Shown: positions 17,482 to 25,960, numbered from the stretch's first letter. The stretch: DNA of 64,000 bases from JALYUM01 sp036688685 (GCF_036688685.1 NZ_JAQQPS010000010.1:62001-126000), one strand, 5' to 3'. A program made the numbers and translations. Notes: a model not told the origin generated them from the sequence alone.

Positions 17482-18920
17482 ATACCCATCTGCTGGCCAT
17501 GCAGCTGATGGCGTGCCAGGGATGCCTCGGCGCCTTCGACACGCTGTATCACCACGAACTGACCGAGGCGCTGCCACAGCGCGCGGGCGCTGCACGTGAG
17601 TTGGCGATTCATGCGCTGCGGGCCATGATTTACAGCGCGCTGTTCATCGGCCTGTCGGCCTGGGTTTTTCAAGGCGCGTGGGCGTTGCTGCTGCTGCTGG
17701 TGTTCGTCGTCGAAATCGGGTTGACACTGTGGGATTTTGTCGTCGAGGACCGTACGCGCCTGCTGCCGGCTACCGAGCGCGTCACGCACACGGTGCTGGC
17801 AATGAACGGCGGCGCGTTCATTGCGCTGCTGGCCCTGGATACGCCGGCGTGGCTGGCCCTGCCGACGAAACTGGTATGGCAGCCACAGGGAAACCTCGGT
17901 GTTTTTCTGGCCTTGTGTGGTATCGGCGTCGGCCTGTCCGGTTTGCGCGACGCGCTGGCGGCGCGGGCCCTCGGCAAGCGCGCGGCGCTTGCCCCGCAAG
18001 CCGTCAGTTTCGGCGCGGCCGGCCGCAGTTTTCTCGTCACAGGCGCCACCGGCTTCATCGGCCAGTTCCTGGTACGCGCGCTGCTGCGCGATGGCCAGCG
18101 CGTGACGGTCGTCAGTCGCCAGCCGCGCCAGGCGGCGTTCCTGTTCGAAGGGCGGGTCGACTGCGTCGCCAGCGTGGACGAACTGGCGCCGTCGCGCCGC
18201 TTCGATGTCGTCATCAACCTGGCTGGTGCGCGCATCCTGGGCTGGCGCTGGAGCGCCAGGCGACGTGCCCAACTGCGCCAGAGTCGGGTGGCGCTGACCG
18301 ACCGGCTGGTCGACTGGATCGGCGCGGCCGAGCACAAACCGGCCATGCTGCTGTCGGCGTCGGCCATCGGTTACTACGGCGTGCAGGAACGCGGCGACGA
18401 CCGTATCCTGACGGAAGACGCGCCGCCGCAGGCCATCTTCATGTCGGACCTGTGCCGCGAGTGGGAAGCGGCGGCACAAGGCGCGCGGGTGCACGGGGTC
18501 ACGGTGGCGTGCATGCGCTTCGGCCTGGTGCTGGGCCGACAGGGGGCGTTGCCGATGATGCTGCTGCCGATCAAGCTCGGCCTGGGCGGCCCGCTCGCGG
18601 GCGGTATGCAATGGCTGTCATGGATCCACGTCGACGACCTGATCGCCGCGCTCGGCCACCTGTGCCTGCATGGCGCGAGCGGCAGCTACAACTTTACCGC
18701 GCCGGAAAGCGTGCCGCAGGCGCAGTTCAGCCGGGTGGCGGCGTCAGTGCTGCGGCGGCCCTATGGCTTGCCGACGCCTGGCTGGCCGATGCGACTGGCG
18801 TTGGGCGAGCAGGCCGATTTGCTGCTGGAAGGCCAGCGCGTCATGCCGGACCGACTTCTCAAATCGGGGTTCGTGTTTCGCTATCCGCAACTGGAATCGG
18901 CACTGCGCAGCCTTGCGTAA
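17478..18920 (+). CDS. membrane domain fused to TIGR01777 NAD-dependent epimerase-like protein
   Basis: 480 residues. The N-terminal ~165 residues form a four-helix membrane domain with conserved-looking polar residues: a His-His-Glu near residue 26, Glu and Asp in a LTLWDFVVED segment, and ERVTH. The remainder is a complete TIGR01777 (YfcH/SulA-like) SDR domain with TGATGFIG as the NAD(P) loop, SASAIGYYG in the active region and WIHVDDLIAAL. The gene overlaps DUF4166 by ATGA. The arrangement suggests a membrane-tethered oxidoreductase acting with DUF4166. Its 3' end overlaps the convergent GMC gene by 62 bases. Confidence 0.85.
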   Translation: MNTHLLAMQLMACQGCLGAFDTLYHHELTEALPQRAGAARELAIHALRAMIYSALFIGLSAWVFQGAWALLLLLVFVVEIGLTLWDFVVEDRTRLLPATERVTHTVLAMNGGAFIALLALDTPAWLALPTKLVWQPQGNLGVFLALCGIGVGLSGLRDALAARALGKRAALAPQAVSFGAAGRSFLVTGATGFIGQFLVRALLRDGQRVTVVSRQPRQAAFLFEGRVDCVASVDELAPSRRFDVVINLAGARILGWRWSARRRAQLRQSRVALTDRLVDWIGAAEHKPAMLLSASAIGYYGVQERGDDRILTEDAPPQAIFMSDLCREWEAAAQGARVHGVTVACMRFGLVLGRQGALPMMLLPIKLGLGGPLAGGMQWLSWIHVDDLIAALGHLCLHGASGSYNFTAPESVPQAQFSRVAASVLRRPYGLPTPGWPMRLALGEQADLLLEGQRVMPDRLLKSGFVFRYPQLESALRSLA

Positions 18921-20202
18921 GGTATGCGCCCAGCCGCACGCCCAGGCATAGCAAGGTCAGGGTCGGCGGCAAACCCCATGCCTCGGGAATCACCGATGCG
19001 TCGCAGACATACAGCCCAGCGGCGCCCGCTTGCAGCTTGCTGTCGACGCCCGCGCCGATCCGCACGCTGCCGCCCGGATGCGCGGCGAAGTGGTGGCTGG
19101 CGAAAATGTGGCTGGCGCCGGCGTGTTGCAAGACATCGCGCGCCATGGCCACGCCCGCAGCGAGCTTGATACGGTCGCTGGGGTGCAGCGGTTTGCTGAC
19201 CCAGTGCGGGCCGACCGCGCCGCCGATCTGGTCGCGGATCTTGACCATAATCGACAGCGTGCGGCGGTGCGCCAGCAGGCGGTCGAGGCGCCCGGCCTGG
19301 GCGGCGAAGGCCTGGTACATCGGGCCTGGCAGTGTCAGGTCGGCCAGCGAGATGCCATCGGCATCGAAGCGCACACCGGCCGCCATCGGCACCTCGGCGC
19401 CGCCATCGATGTCGTCGACGGTGCCCATGACGGCAATCACCGGATCGCTGAAAAACGGGCTGCGCCGCGCGCCCAGGCTTGAGGCGTGCAGCAGGCGCGG
19501 GCTGCCGACGCCGCCGCCGGCCAGCACCACGATGGGCGCGCGCGCGAATGCGGTGCTGCCGTCGCGCACGTATTCGACCCCGCTGGCACGGCCCTGGTTG
19601 ACGACCACCCGCAGCGCTTTGGCATGGTCCAGCAACTGCGCGCCGTGTTCAATTGCCTGGTCGAGAAAGTCGCGCGCGCTCCATTTGGCGCCGTACGGGC
19701 AGCCGTAGACGCAGCGCCAGCAGCCGGCGCGGCAGGTTTGCGGGCGAATCATCTTGTCGAGCTTGTGCCAATCGAGGCCGGCCGCGCGGGCGGCGTCGCC
19801 GATGCGCGTTGCCATCGGGCCGATCAGGCGGTCGGGCAAGGGCGCGATCGGCAATTCGGCGCGCAGCGACGCCAGCGCGTCCGACAGGTCGATGCCGTGG
19901 CGCGCGAACATGTCGATCGGTGGCGCAGAGGCGGTGGCGAAATTGAGCGCCGAACTGCCGCCCGCGGTGACGCCCTGCACCAGCAGCGACGCATCGCGAT
20001 GCAGGAAGGCGCCCTTGCCGGGGATGGCCCCCATGCCGGCCATTTGTTTCAGGGTGCCTTCGAGCGGCGCCGCGCTGCCCTGTTCAAGGACCAGCACGCG
20101 CATGCCGGCGCGCGCCAGCGCACGCGCGACCGTCGCGCCGCCGGGACCGGTGCCGACCACGATGGCGTCCCAGGGACGGGAAAGAGGAACAACTGGCTGC
20201 AT
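18859..20202 (-). CDS. GMC-type FAD-dependent oxidoreductase
   Basis: 447 residues from the ATG at 20202; a longer frame to 20316 gives an Arg-rich, non-protein-like extension. FAD motif GTGPGGATVARALA lies near the N-terminus, LEQGSAAP follows, and the C-terminal HPGGSVRIG and LPPTLTLL blocks carry the GMC active-site region. A Cys cluster (CRAGCWRCVYGCPYGAK) is of the kind seen in the long-chain-alcohol-oxidase/cholesterol-oxidase-like GMC branch. The substrate alcohol is unknown. The last ~20 residues lie antisense to the end of the TIGR01777 fusion. Confidence 0.82.
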   Translation of the reverse strand: MQPVVPLSRPWDAIVVGTGPGGATVARALARAGMRVLVLEQGSAAPLEGTLKQMAGMGAIPGKGAFLHRDASLLVQGVTAGGSSALNFATASAPPIDMFARHGIDLSDALASLRAELPIAPLPDRLIGPMATRIGDAARAAGLDWHKLDKMIRPQTCRAGCWRCVYGCPYGAKWSARDFLDQAIEHGAQLLDHAKALRVVVNQGRASGVEYVRDGSTAFARAPIVVLAGGGVGSPRLLHASSLGARRSPFFSDPVIAVMGTVDDIDGGAEVPMAAGVRFDADGISLADLTLPGPMYQAFAAQAGRLDRLLAHRRTLSIMVKIRDQIGGAVGPHWVSKPLHPSDRIKLAAGVAMARDVLQHAGASHIFASHHFAAHPGGSVRIGAGVDSKLQAGAAGLYVCDASVIPEAWGLPPTLTLLCLGVRLGAYLTQGCAVPIPVADSETRTPI

Positions 20203-20239
20203 GGGCGTTTGCCTGAGACGAAAGTCTCCCCAGCATACC

Positions 20240-21205
20240 TCACGCCGCCATTGGTGGCGCCGCCTCGGTTGCACGCAGCGTCCACGGCAGCGCATTGTGG
20301 ATCGCGGTCGCTGCAATTGCCGCCTGGCCGGCCGCCACCGCGATCTGGTTCAGGCCGCGCACGACGTCACCGATCGCATACAGGCCGGGGACGGTGGTGC
20401 GCTGGTGCGGGTCGACCACCAGTTCGGCGCAGTCGGCCGTTTCGGCGCCCAGCGTTGCGGCCAGTTCCGAGCGCGCGCTTTCGCCCAGCATCGGATACAG
20501 CACGTCACAATGATGGTCCGCCCCGTCAGCCGTGTGCATTATCGGCGTCATGTGCGCCGTCATGCCCACGCCCAGCACAGGCGAGGCGACGTAGCGCACG
20601 CCGGCAGCCATCAGCGCGCGCTGGTCGCTGTCGGTCAGCATGCAGTCCGGGCCCCGGTCAAACAGCGTAACGTGGGCGCTGAAGGTGCGCATGAACAGGG
20701 CATGGCCGACCGGGTTGGTGGGTGAGGTCACCACGCCGATGTGTTTGTCGACGACATCGTAGCCGTCGCAGACGGGACACAGGCGCACTGCACCTGAAGC
20801 GACCGCTTCGCGCCAGTTTTCGATGGGCAGTCCGGCATCGGCCACGCCGGTGGCCAGCAGCACGGTGAGTGCGCGGATTTCGCTGGTGTTTTCTTCTTCA
20901 TCGGCGCGGAAGGTGGCGACAAAGGTGCCGTCGTCGAGGCGCAGGTCGACGATTTCCCCGGCCAGCACGGCGCCGCCGTAGCGTCCCAGCTGGTCCTGCA
21001 AATTGTCGAGCAGCGTGTCGCCCGGCACACCCTCGGGAAAGCCGGGGTAGTTATGCGAGACGGGAATCAGGCGCAAACGGCTGCGGCCCTTGTCGACGAT
21101 AGCGATATTGCGCATGAAACGACGCAAATAAATGCCGGCGGTCAGGCCGCCGGGGCCGCCGCCGATGATGAGTGCGTCGAGTACGCGAGGAGTGGATGGG
21201 TTCAT
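20240..21205 (-). CDS. thioredoxin reductase-like FAD/NAD(P) oxidoreductase
   Basis: 321 residues. FAD motif GGGPGGLTAGIYL is at about 15-27, a redox-type CPVCDGYD is at residues 143-150 (Cys143, Cys146), and the second dinucleotide-binding motif and the C-terminal GLYAIGDVV complete the TrxR fold. The Cys pair sits where low-molecular-weight TrxR has its CxxC. Whether the partner is thioredoxin is unknown; no trx gene is nearby. It is 37 bases ahead of the GMC gene and probably co-transcribed with it. Confidence 0.85.
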   Translation of the reverse strand: MNPSTPRVLDALIIGGGPGGLTAGIYLRRFMRNIAIVDKGRSRLRLIPVSHNYPGFPEGVPGDTLLDNLQDQLGRYGGAVLAGEIVDLRLDDGTFVATFRADEEENTSEIRALTVLLATGVADAGLPIENWREAVASGAVRLCPVCDGYDVVDKHIGVVTSPTNPVGHALFMRTFSAHVTLFDRGPDCMLTDSDQRALMAAGVRYVASPVLGVGMTAHMTPIMHTADGADHHCDVLYPMLGESARSELAATLGAETADCAELVVDPHQRTTVPGLYAIGDVVRGLNQIAVAAGQAAIAATAIHNALPWTLRATEAAPPMAA

Positions 21206-21274
21206 CAGGCCATTCTCGGGGCAGCCGCGTGGCGCGGCAATCGGTGCGCGGCCCGGCGCCGGGTAAGAGCGCGC

Positions 21275-22198
21275 TTACAAAACGGCTGCCACTTCCGGTT
21301 GCAGGGTCACGTGGTCGATGCCGTGTTTGGCAAGCAGCATGTTGCGCACATCTTCGAGCACGGCCGGCCAGTTGGCCAGGTCGGTGATTTCCAGGTGCCC
21401 GATCAAGGCGGGCTCGCCGGGCGACATGTCCCACACGTGCAGGTCGTGCACCGATACGACGCCGGGCAGGGCGGCCAGGTCGGCGCCCACTTGCAGGTAA
21501 TCGATTCCGGCCGGCACCGACTCCATCAGGAACAGCGTCGATTCGCGCAGGATGCTCCAGGTCGTTTTCAGGATGAGCAGCGAGACGAAGATCGACAGGA
21601 TCGGGTCGATCTGGTTCCAGCCCGTGAAGTAAATGACGGCGCCGGCGACGATTGCCGCCACCGAGCCGAGCAGGTCGCCCATGACATTCACCAGCGCCGC
21701 GCGGGTGTTGATGCCCTGGCTGCCGCGCGACAGCACCCATGCCACGGCGATATTGCAGCCGGCGCCGATGGCGGCCACGATCAGCACCACGCCGCCGTGC
21801 ACCGGGTGCGGATCGAACAGGCGCTGGGCTGCCTCGTAGACGATCCAGGCCACCAGGGCCAGCATGGCAATGCAGTTCACGAACGCGGCCAGTGCTTCGG
21901 CGCGCACGAAGCCGAACGACAGGCGTGCCGAGGGCGGGCGCTTGGCCACCACTTGCGCCAGCAGCGCCAGGCCGAGCGCGCCGGCATCGGTGACCATGTG
22001 GCCGGCGTCCGAAATGAGCGCGAGCGAATGCGACATCACGCCGGTCACCACTTCCACCACGGCGAACACCAGGGTCAGGCACAGGGCGAACACCAGCGCA
22101 CCCTGGCTGCGTTGCTCGATCGAGTGGGCGTGCGTCGCGTCGCCATCGAGGTGGGCGTGCAGGTGGGCAGACGAGGAAAGAGCGGTTTCAGTTTGCAT
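21275..22198 (-). CDS. cation diffusion facilitator (Zn/Co/Cd exporter family)
   Basis: 307 residues. A His-rich N-terminus (HLHAHLDGDATHAHS) precedes six membrane helices and a cytosolic C-terminal domain with HDLHVWD, the CzcD/ZitB layout. Helix 2 has the expected HxxxD (HMVTD). In helix 5, where the second site is normally HxxxD, the sequence reads NVMGD. The protein exports divalent metals by proton exchange. It is the first gene of a three-gene minus-strand run with the TrxR-like and GMC genes. Confidence 0.9.
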   Translation of the reverse strand: MQTETALSSSAHLHAHLDGDATHAHSIEQRSQGALVFALCLTLVFAVVEVVTGVMSHSLALISDAGHMVTDAGALGLALLAQVVAKRPPSARLSFGFVRAEALAAFVNCIAMLALVAWIVYEAAQRLFDPHPVHGGVVLIVAAIGAGCNIAVAWVLSRGSQGINTRAALVNVMGDLLGSVAAIVAGAVIYFTGWNQIDPILSIFVSLLILKTTWSILRESTLFLMESVPAGIDYLQVGADLAALPGVVSVHDLHVWDMSPGEPALIGHLEITDLANWPAVLEDVRNMLLAKHGIDHVTLQPEVAAVL

Positions 22199-22291
22199 TG
22201 CTTATATATGTAGGGGTGGCCAGATCAGGCGCCAGTTTATAGGATTAATCGCGACGGCTTTCCGGCGTTGAATCTTTTTCGCTATCGGCCC

Positions 22292-22320
22292 TTGCGAAAT
22301 GCGCGGGACCTCCCTATAAT
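22292..22320 (+). promoter_or_regulatory. strong sigma70 promoter of tRNA-Val
   Basis: TTGCGA (22292-22297), 17 bases, perfect TATAAT (22315-22320); the tRNA begins 11 bases later. Confidence 0.88.
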
Positions 22321-22330
22321 GCTGTGCATC

Positions 22331-22407
22331 GGGCGGTTAGTTCAGCTGGTTAGAATACTTGGTCGACATCCAAGGGGTCGGGGATTCGAATTCCTCACCG
22401 CCCACCA
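22331..22407 (+). tRNA. tRNA-Val (anticodon GAC)
   Basis: 77 bases including encoded CCA. Acceptor GGGCGGT pairs with ACCGCCC; D stem GTTC/GAAT; anticodon stem CTTGG/CCAAG; T stem GGGGA/TCCTC with loop TTCGAAT. The seven-base anticodon loop TCGACAT places GAC at 22365-22367, which reads GUC valine codons. Base 33, just before the anticodon, is C rather than the near-universal U. It lies upstream of thrS, the usual place in Burkholderiales. Confidence 0.93.
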
Positions 22408-22526
22408 GAATATGTAGTAGAGCAGTAAAAAATGAGAAAGGCATCCACGGTTATGACACCGCGAACTACAACCAGGTTGTGGGATAAGCGCTAGACTGCG
22501 ATGGATGTTCTTGTACTCAAAAAAAG

Positions 22527-22554
22527 AAAACGCGGCCTGGTCCGCGTTTTTTTT
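22527..22554 (+). terminator. Rho-independent terminator after tRNA-Val
   Basis: CGCGG (22531-22535) pairs with CCGCG (22542-22546), extended by an AAAA/TTTT flank and followed by eight T. It separates the tRNA from thrS. Confidence 0.85.
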
Positions 22555-22612
22555 CGTCCTTATTTTATTCAAGATAATTAATAGAGCGCCGCGCGCTGAT
22601 TTGGAGAGCACC

Positions 22613-24523
22613 ATGCTGAAAGTTCGACTTCCCGATGGATCCGAGCGTCAATTCGACGGTCCGGTAACGGTAGCGCAAGTGGCGGGCAGCATCGGCACCG
22701 GCCTGGCCAAGGCCGCGCTGGCCGGCAAGGTCGACGGCAAGCTGGTCGATACCTCGTTCCTGATCGAGCAGGATGCCGATCTGGCCATCATCACCGACAA
22801 GGATGCCGAAGGCGTCGACGTGATCCGCCACTCCACCGCCCACTTGCTGGCGCACGCCGTCAAGGAACTGTTTCCTGATGCGCAGGTGACGATCGGCCCG
22901 GTCATCGAAAACGGCTTTTTTTACGACTTCTCGTACAAGCGCCCATTCACGCCGGAAGATCTGACGGCGATCGAAAAGAAAATGACCGAGCTGGCGAAGA
23001 AGGACGAAAAAGTCACGCGCAAGGTGTTGCCGCGCGATGAGGCCGTCGAATACTTCACCTCCATCGGCGAGCATTACAAGGCCGAGATCATTGCCTCGAT
23101 TCCGGCGGGTGAAGACGTGTCCCTGTATTCGGAAGGCAATTTCACCGACCTGTGCCGCGGCCCGCACGTGCCGTCGTCCGGCAAGCTGAAAGTGTTCAAG
23201 CTGATGAAGCTGGCGGGTGCGTACTGGCGCGGCGACTCGAAAAACGAGATGCTGCAGCGCGTGTACGGCACCGCCTGGGCCAAGAAGGAAGACCAGGAGC
23301 TGTACCTGCACAACCTGGAAGAAGCGGAAAAACGCGATCACCGCAAACTCGGCAAGGCGCTGGACCTGTTCCACTTCCAGGAAGAAGCGCCGGGCCTGGT
23401 GTTCTGGCATCCGAAGGGCTGGACCGTTTGGCAGCAGGTGGAGCAGTACATGCGCAAGGTTTATCAGGAAACGGGTTACAACGAAGTGAAGGGTCCGCAG
23501 ATCCTGGATGTCACGCTGTGGCAAAAAACCGGGCACTGGGACAACTATCGCGAAAGCATGTTCACGACGGAATCCGAGAACCGCTCGTATGCTTTGAAGC
23601 CAATGAATTGCCCCGGTCACGTGCAAATTTACAACGCCGGCATGAAGAGCTATCGCGACCTGCCGCTGCGCTACGGCGAGTTCGGCCAGTGTCACCGCAA
23701 TGAGTCATCGGGCGCGCTGCACGGCATCATGCGCGTGCGCGGCTTTACGCAGGATGACGGTCACATTTTCTGCACCGAAGAGCAGATCGAGGCGGAAGTC
23801 ACGGCATTCCACGCCCAGGCAATGGCGGTCTATGACGCTTTCGGCTTTGCCAATATCGACGTGAAGCTGGCCCTGCGTCCCGATAACCGCATCGGTTCCG
23901 ACGAGGTGTGGGATGAAGCCGAGGAAGCGCTGCGTTCGGCGCTGCGCGCCTGTGGCGTCGAGTGGACGGAGTTGCCGGGCGAGGGCGCCTTCTACGGTCC
24001 GAAGATCGAATACCACCTGAAGGATAGCCTCGGCCGTCCATGGCAGGTCGGCACGATGCAGGTCGACTTCTCGATGCCAGGCCGCCTCGGCGCCGAGTAT
24101 GTCGCGGTCGACAATTCGCGCAAGGTGCCGGTCATGCTGCACCGCGCGATCGTCGGTTCGATGGAGCGCTTCATCGGCATCCTGATCGAAAACTACGCCG
24201 GCGCACTGCCTTTGTGGCTGGCGCCGGTGCAGGTGGCGGTGCTGAATATCTCGGATGCGCAGGCCGATTATGCACAGGAAGTAGCGGCCCAGCTACGCAA
24301 GCTCGGCATCCGCGTTCACGCTGATTTGCGGAACGAGAAGATAACCTATAAAATACGCGAACATTCCGTGCAAAAATTGCCATATATTCTAGTTATTGGC
24401 GACAAAGAGCGGGATGCCAACACTGTGGCCGTGCGTGCACGGGGCAACGTCGATCTGGGTGTCATGCCTGTCGAAGCCCTGTTGGAGCGATTGCAACAAG
24501 AAATCGCGTCCAAAGCACATTAA
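22613..24523 (+). CDS. thrS: threonyl-tRNA synthetase
   Basis: 636 residues from the ATG at 22613 with GGAG (22603-22606); an in-frame earlier start at 22505 lies inside the upstream terminator. Domains: TGS (1-60), editing domain with HSTAHLLAHAVKEL (two His of the HxxxH site), catalytic class II core with MNCPGHVQIYN, RNESSGALHGIMRVRGF-type motif 2, and a C-terminal anticodon-binding domain. It charges tRNA-Thr in the cytosol and removes misacylated Ser. It heads the thrS-infC-rpmI-rplT-pheST block. Confidence 0.97.
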   Translation: MLKVRLPDGSERQFDGPVTVAQVAGSIGTGLAKAALAGKVDGKLVDTSFLIEQDADLAIITDKDAEGVDVIRHSTAHLLAHAVKELFPDAQVTIGPVIENGFFYDFSYKRPFTPEDLTAIEKKMTELAKKDEKVTRKVLPRDEAVEYFTSIGEHYKAEIIASIPAGEDVSLYSEGNFTDLCRGPHVPSSGKLKVFKLMKLAGAYWRGDSKNEMLQRVYGTAWAKKEDQELYLHNLEEAEKRDHRKLGKALDLFHFQEEAPGLVFWHPKGWTVWQQVEQYMRKVYQETGYNEVKGPQILDVTLWQKTGHWDNYRESMFTTESENRSYALKPMNCPGHVQIYNAGMKSYRDLPLRYGEFGQCHRNESSGALHGIMRVRGFTQDDGHIFCTEEQIEAEVTAFHAQAMAVYDAFGFANIDVKLALRPDNRIGSDEVWDEAEEALRSALRACGVEWTELPGEGAFYGPKIEYHLKDSLGRPWQVGTMQVDFSMPGRLGAEYVAVDNSRKVPVMLHRAIVGSMERFIGILIENYAGALPLWLAPVQVAVLNISDAQADYAQEVAAQLRKLGIRVHADLRNEKITYKIREHSVQKLPYILVIGDKERDANTVAVRARGNVDLGVMPVEALLERLQQEIASKAH

Positions 24524-24570
24524 TGCTGTAAAAGCGCCGGCCTACCTCTCAGACATTAAAAGGAAACAAC

Positions 24571-25092
24571 ATAGCTACTGACAAGTCACATCGCATCAAT
24601 GGCGAAATCACCGCCCCGGAAATGCGTCTCTCGGGAGTGGACAACGAGCCGCTGGGCATTGTGAGCCTGGCCGAAGCATTCCGTCTGGCTGAAGAAGCCA
24701 ATGTCGACCTGGTGGAAATTGCGCCGACCGCGCAGCCACCAGTTTGCCGCTTGATGGACTACGGCAAGTTCAAGTATTCCGAGCAAAAAAAGGCGCACGA
24801 AGCCAAGCTGAAGCAGAAGATCATCCTGGTCAAGGAAGTCAAGTTCCGTCCAGGTACCGATGAGGGTGATTACGCAATCAAATTGCGTAACCTGATCAAG
24901 TTCCTGGAAGACGGCGACAAGACCAAGATCACGCTGCGTTTCCGCGGTCGTGAAATGGCGCACCAGGATATTGGTTTCCGCATGCTCGAGCGCCTCAAGG
25001 CTGACCTGGTCGAACACGGCCAGGTTGAGCAGTTCCCGAAAATGGAAGGTCGCCAGATGATCATGATTCTGTCGCCGAAGAAGAAGAAGTAA
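24571..25092 (+). CDS. infC: translation initiation factor IF-3
   Basis: 173 residues if translation begins at the AUA codon at 24571, which has an AAAAGG SD about 7 bases upstream. The N-terminus then reads (M)ATDKSHRINGEITAPEM, matching known IF-3 N-termini; the first AUG in frame (24622) would remove that conserved part. IF-3 binds the 30S subunit and rejects non-standard start codons, so a rare start codon on its own gene gives feedback control, as with AUU in E. coli. A terminator follows the gene. Confidence 0.95.
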   Translation: MATDKSHRINGEITAPEMRLSGVDNEPLGIVSLAEAFRLAEEANVDLVEIAPTAQPPVCRLMDYGKFKYSEQKKAHEAKLKQKIILVKEVKFRPGTDEGDYAIKLRNLIKFLEDGDKTKITLRFRGREMAHQDIGFRMLERLKADLVEHGQVEQFPKMEGRQMIMILSPKKKK

Positions 25093-25119
25093 GCGAAAAC
25101 GCGCCGCGCTTCTTCGAAG

Positions 25120-25158
25120 AGCCAGTGCCGTGTCCTTGGATGCGGCACTGGCTTTTTT
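25120..25158 (+). terminator. Rho-independent terminator after infC
   Basis: Perfect 11-bp stem 25120-25130 / 25143-25153 followed by a six-T run. Confidence 0.9.
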
Positions 25159-25183
25159 GTTCCCCCGCAACCCCAAGCTGTGC

Positions 25184-25333
25184 TAAAATCTTCGTCTCCC
25201 GTTTTTAACGACGCGGGACGTTGCAAGTAGCGCCCTCGCTGGCGCTGCCGAACAAGTGAAAGCAGGCACCCAAGAGCAGCGTATCGTTGCCACCTGCAAT
25301 CCTGTTCATATTTGAGGCTGTCCAAAAGGACAG
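25184..25333 (+). promoter_or_regulatory. promoter -10 and structured leader of rpmI-rplT
   Basis: TAAAAT (25184-25189) is a good -10 after the infC terminator. The transcribed leader contains hairpin AGCGCC/GGCGCT (25229-25246) and, just before rpmI, CTGTCC-AAAA-GGACAG (25318-25333). The second covers the SD of rpmI. In E. coli, L20 represses this operon through leader structure, so a similar role is likely. Confidence 0.55.
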
Positions 25334-25339
25334 ATGATT

Positions 25340-25537
25340 ATGCCTAAAATGAAAACCAAAAGCTCCGCGAAGAAACGTTTTCGCGTGCGCCCGGGTGGAA
25401 CTGTTAAATGTGGTCACGCTTTCAAGCGTCACATCTTGACCAAAAAGACCACCAAGCTGAAACGCGCTCTGCGCGGTACCACGAATGTCGCAGCGGCTGA
25501 CGTCCAGTCCGTTATGCGCATGATGCCAACTGCTTAA
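25340..25537 (+). CDS. rpmI: 50S ribosomal protein L35
   Basis: 65 residues, standard length, from the ATG at 25340; an in-frame ATG at 25334 would add two residues not usual for L35. MPKMKTKSSAKKRFRV and KRHILTKKTTKLKR are family hallmarks. The SD AAAGGA (25325-25330) lies partly in a small hairpin. Part of the large subunit; co-transcribed with rplT. Confidence 0.97.
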   Translation: MPKMKTKSSAKKRFRVRPGGTVKCGHAFKRHILTKKTTKLKRALRGTTNVAAADVQSVMRMMPTA

Positions 25538-25557
25538 CCTCATACCAAGGAGATACT

Positions 25558-25917
25558 ATGCCTAGAGTAAAACGTGGGGTTACAGCTCGTGCCCGTCATA
25601 AAAAGATTCTTGTACAAGCTAAAGGCTACCGTGGTCGCCGCAGCAAGGTATACCGCGTTGCCAAGCAAGCAGTCATGCGCGCTGGCCAGTATGCCTACCG
25701 CGATCGCCGCAACAAGAAACGTGTTTTCCGCGCACTGTGGATCACGCGTATCAATGCAGCAACGCGTCAGCACGGCATGACCTACAGCGTGTTCATGAAC
25801 GGCCTGAAAAAAGCCGCTATCGAACTCGACCGTAAAGTCCTGGCCGACATGGCTGTGATGGACAAGCCGGCTTTCGCCGCGATTGTCAGCGCAGTCAAAG
25901 CAAAGATCGCTGCTTAA
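25558..25917 (+). CDS. rplT: 50S ribosomal protein L20
   Basis: 119 residues, standard length. MPRVKRGVTARARHKKIL and GYRGRRSKVYRVAKQAV are diagnostic. L20 is needed early in 50S assembly and represses its own operon in E. coli by binding the rpmI leader. AAGGAG precedes the ATG; a terminator follows. Confidence 0.98.
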   Translation: MPRVKRGVTARARHKKILVQAKGYRGRRSKVYRVAKQAVMRAGQYAYRDRRNKKRVFRALWITRINAATRQHGMTYSVFMNGLKKAAIELDRKVLADMAVMDKPAFAAIVSAVKAKIAA

Positions 25918-25960
25918 TTCAGCGATCGTTTAGCTAGCTACCGCAAGGTGGCGTAAAGAG

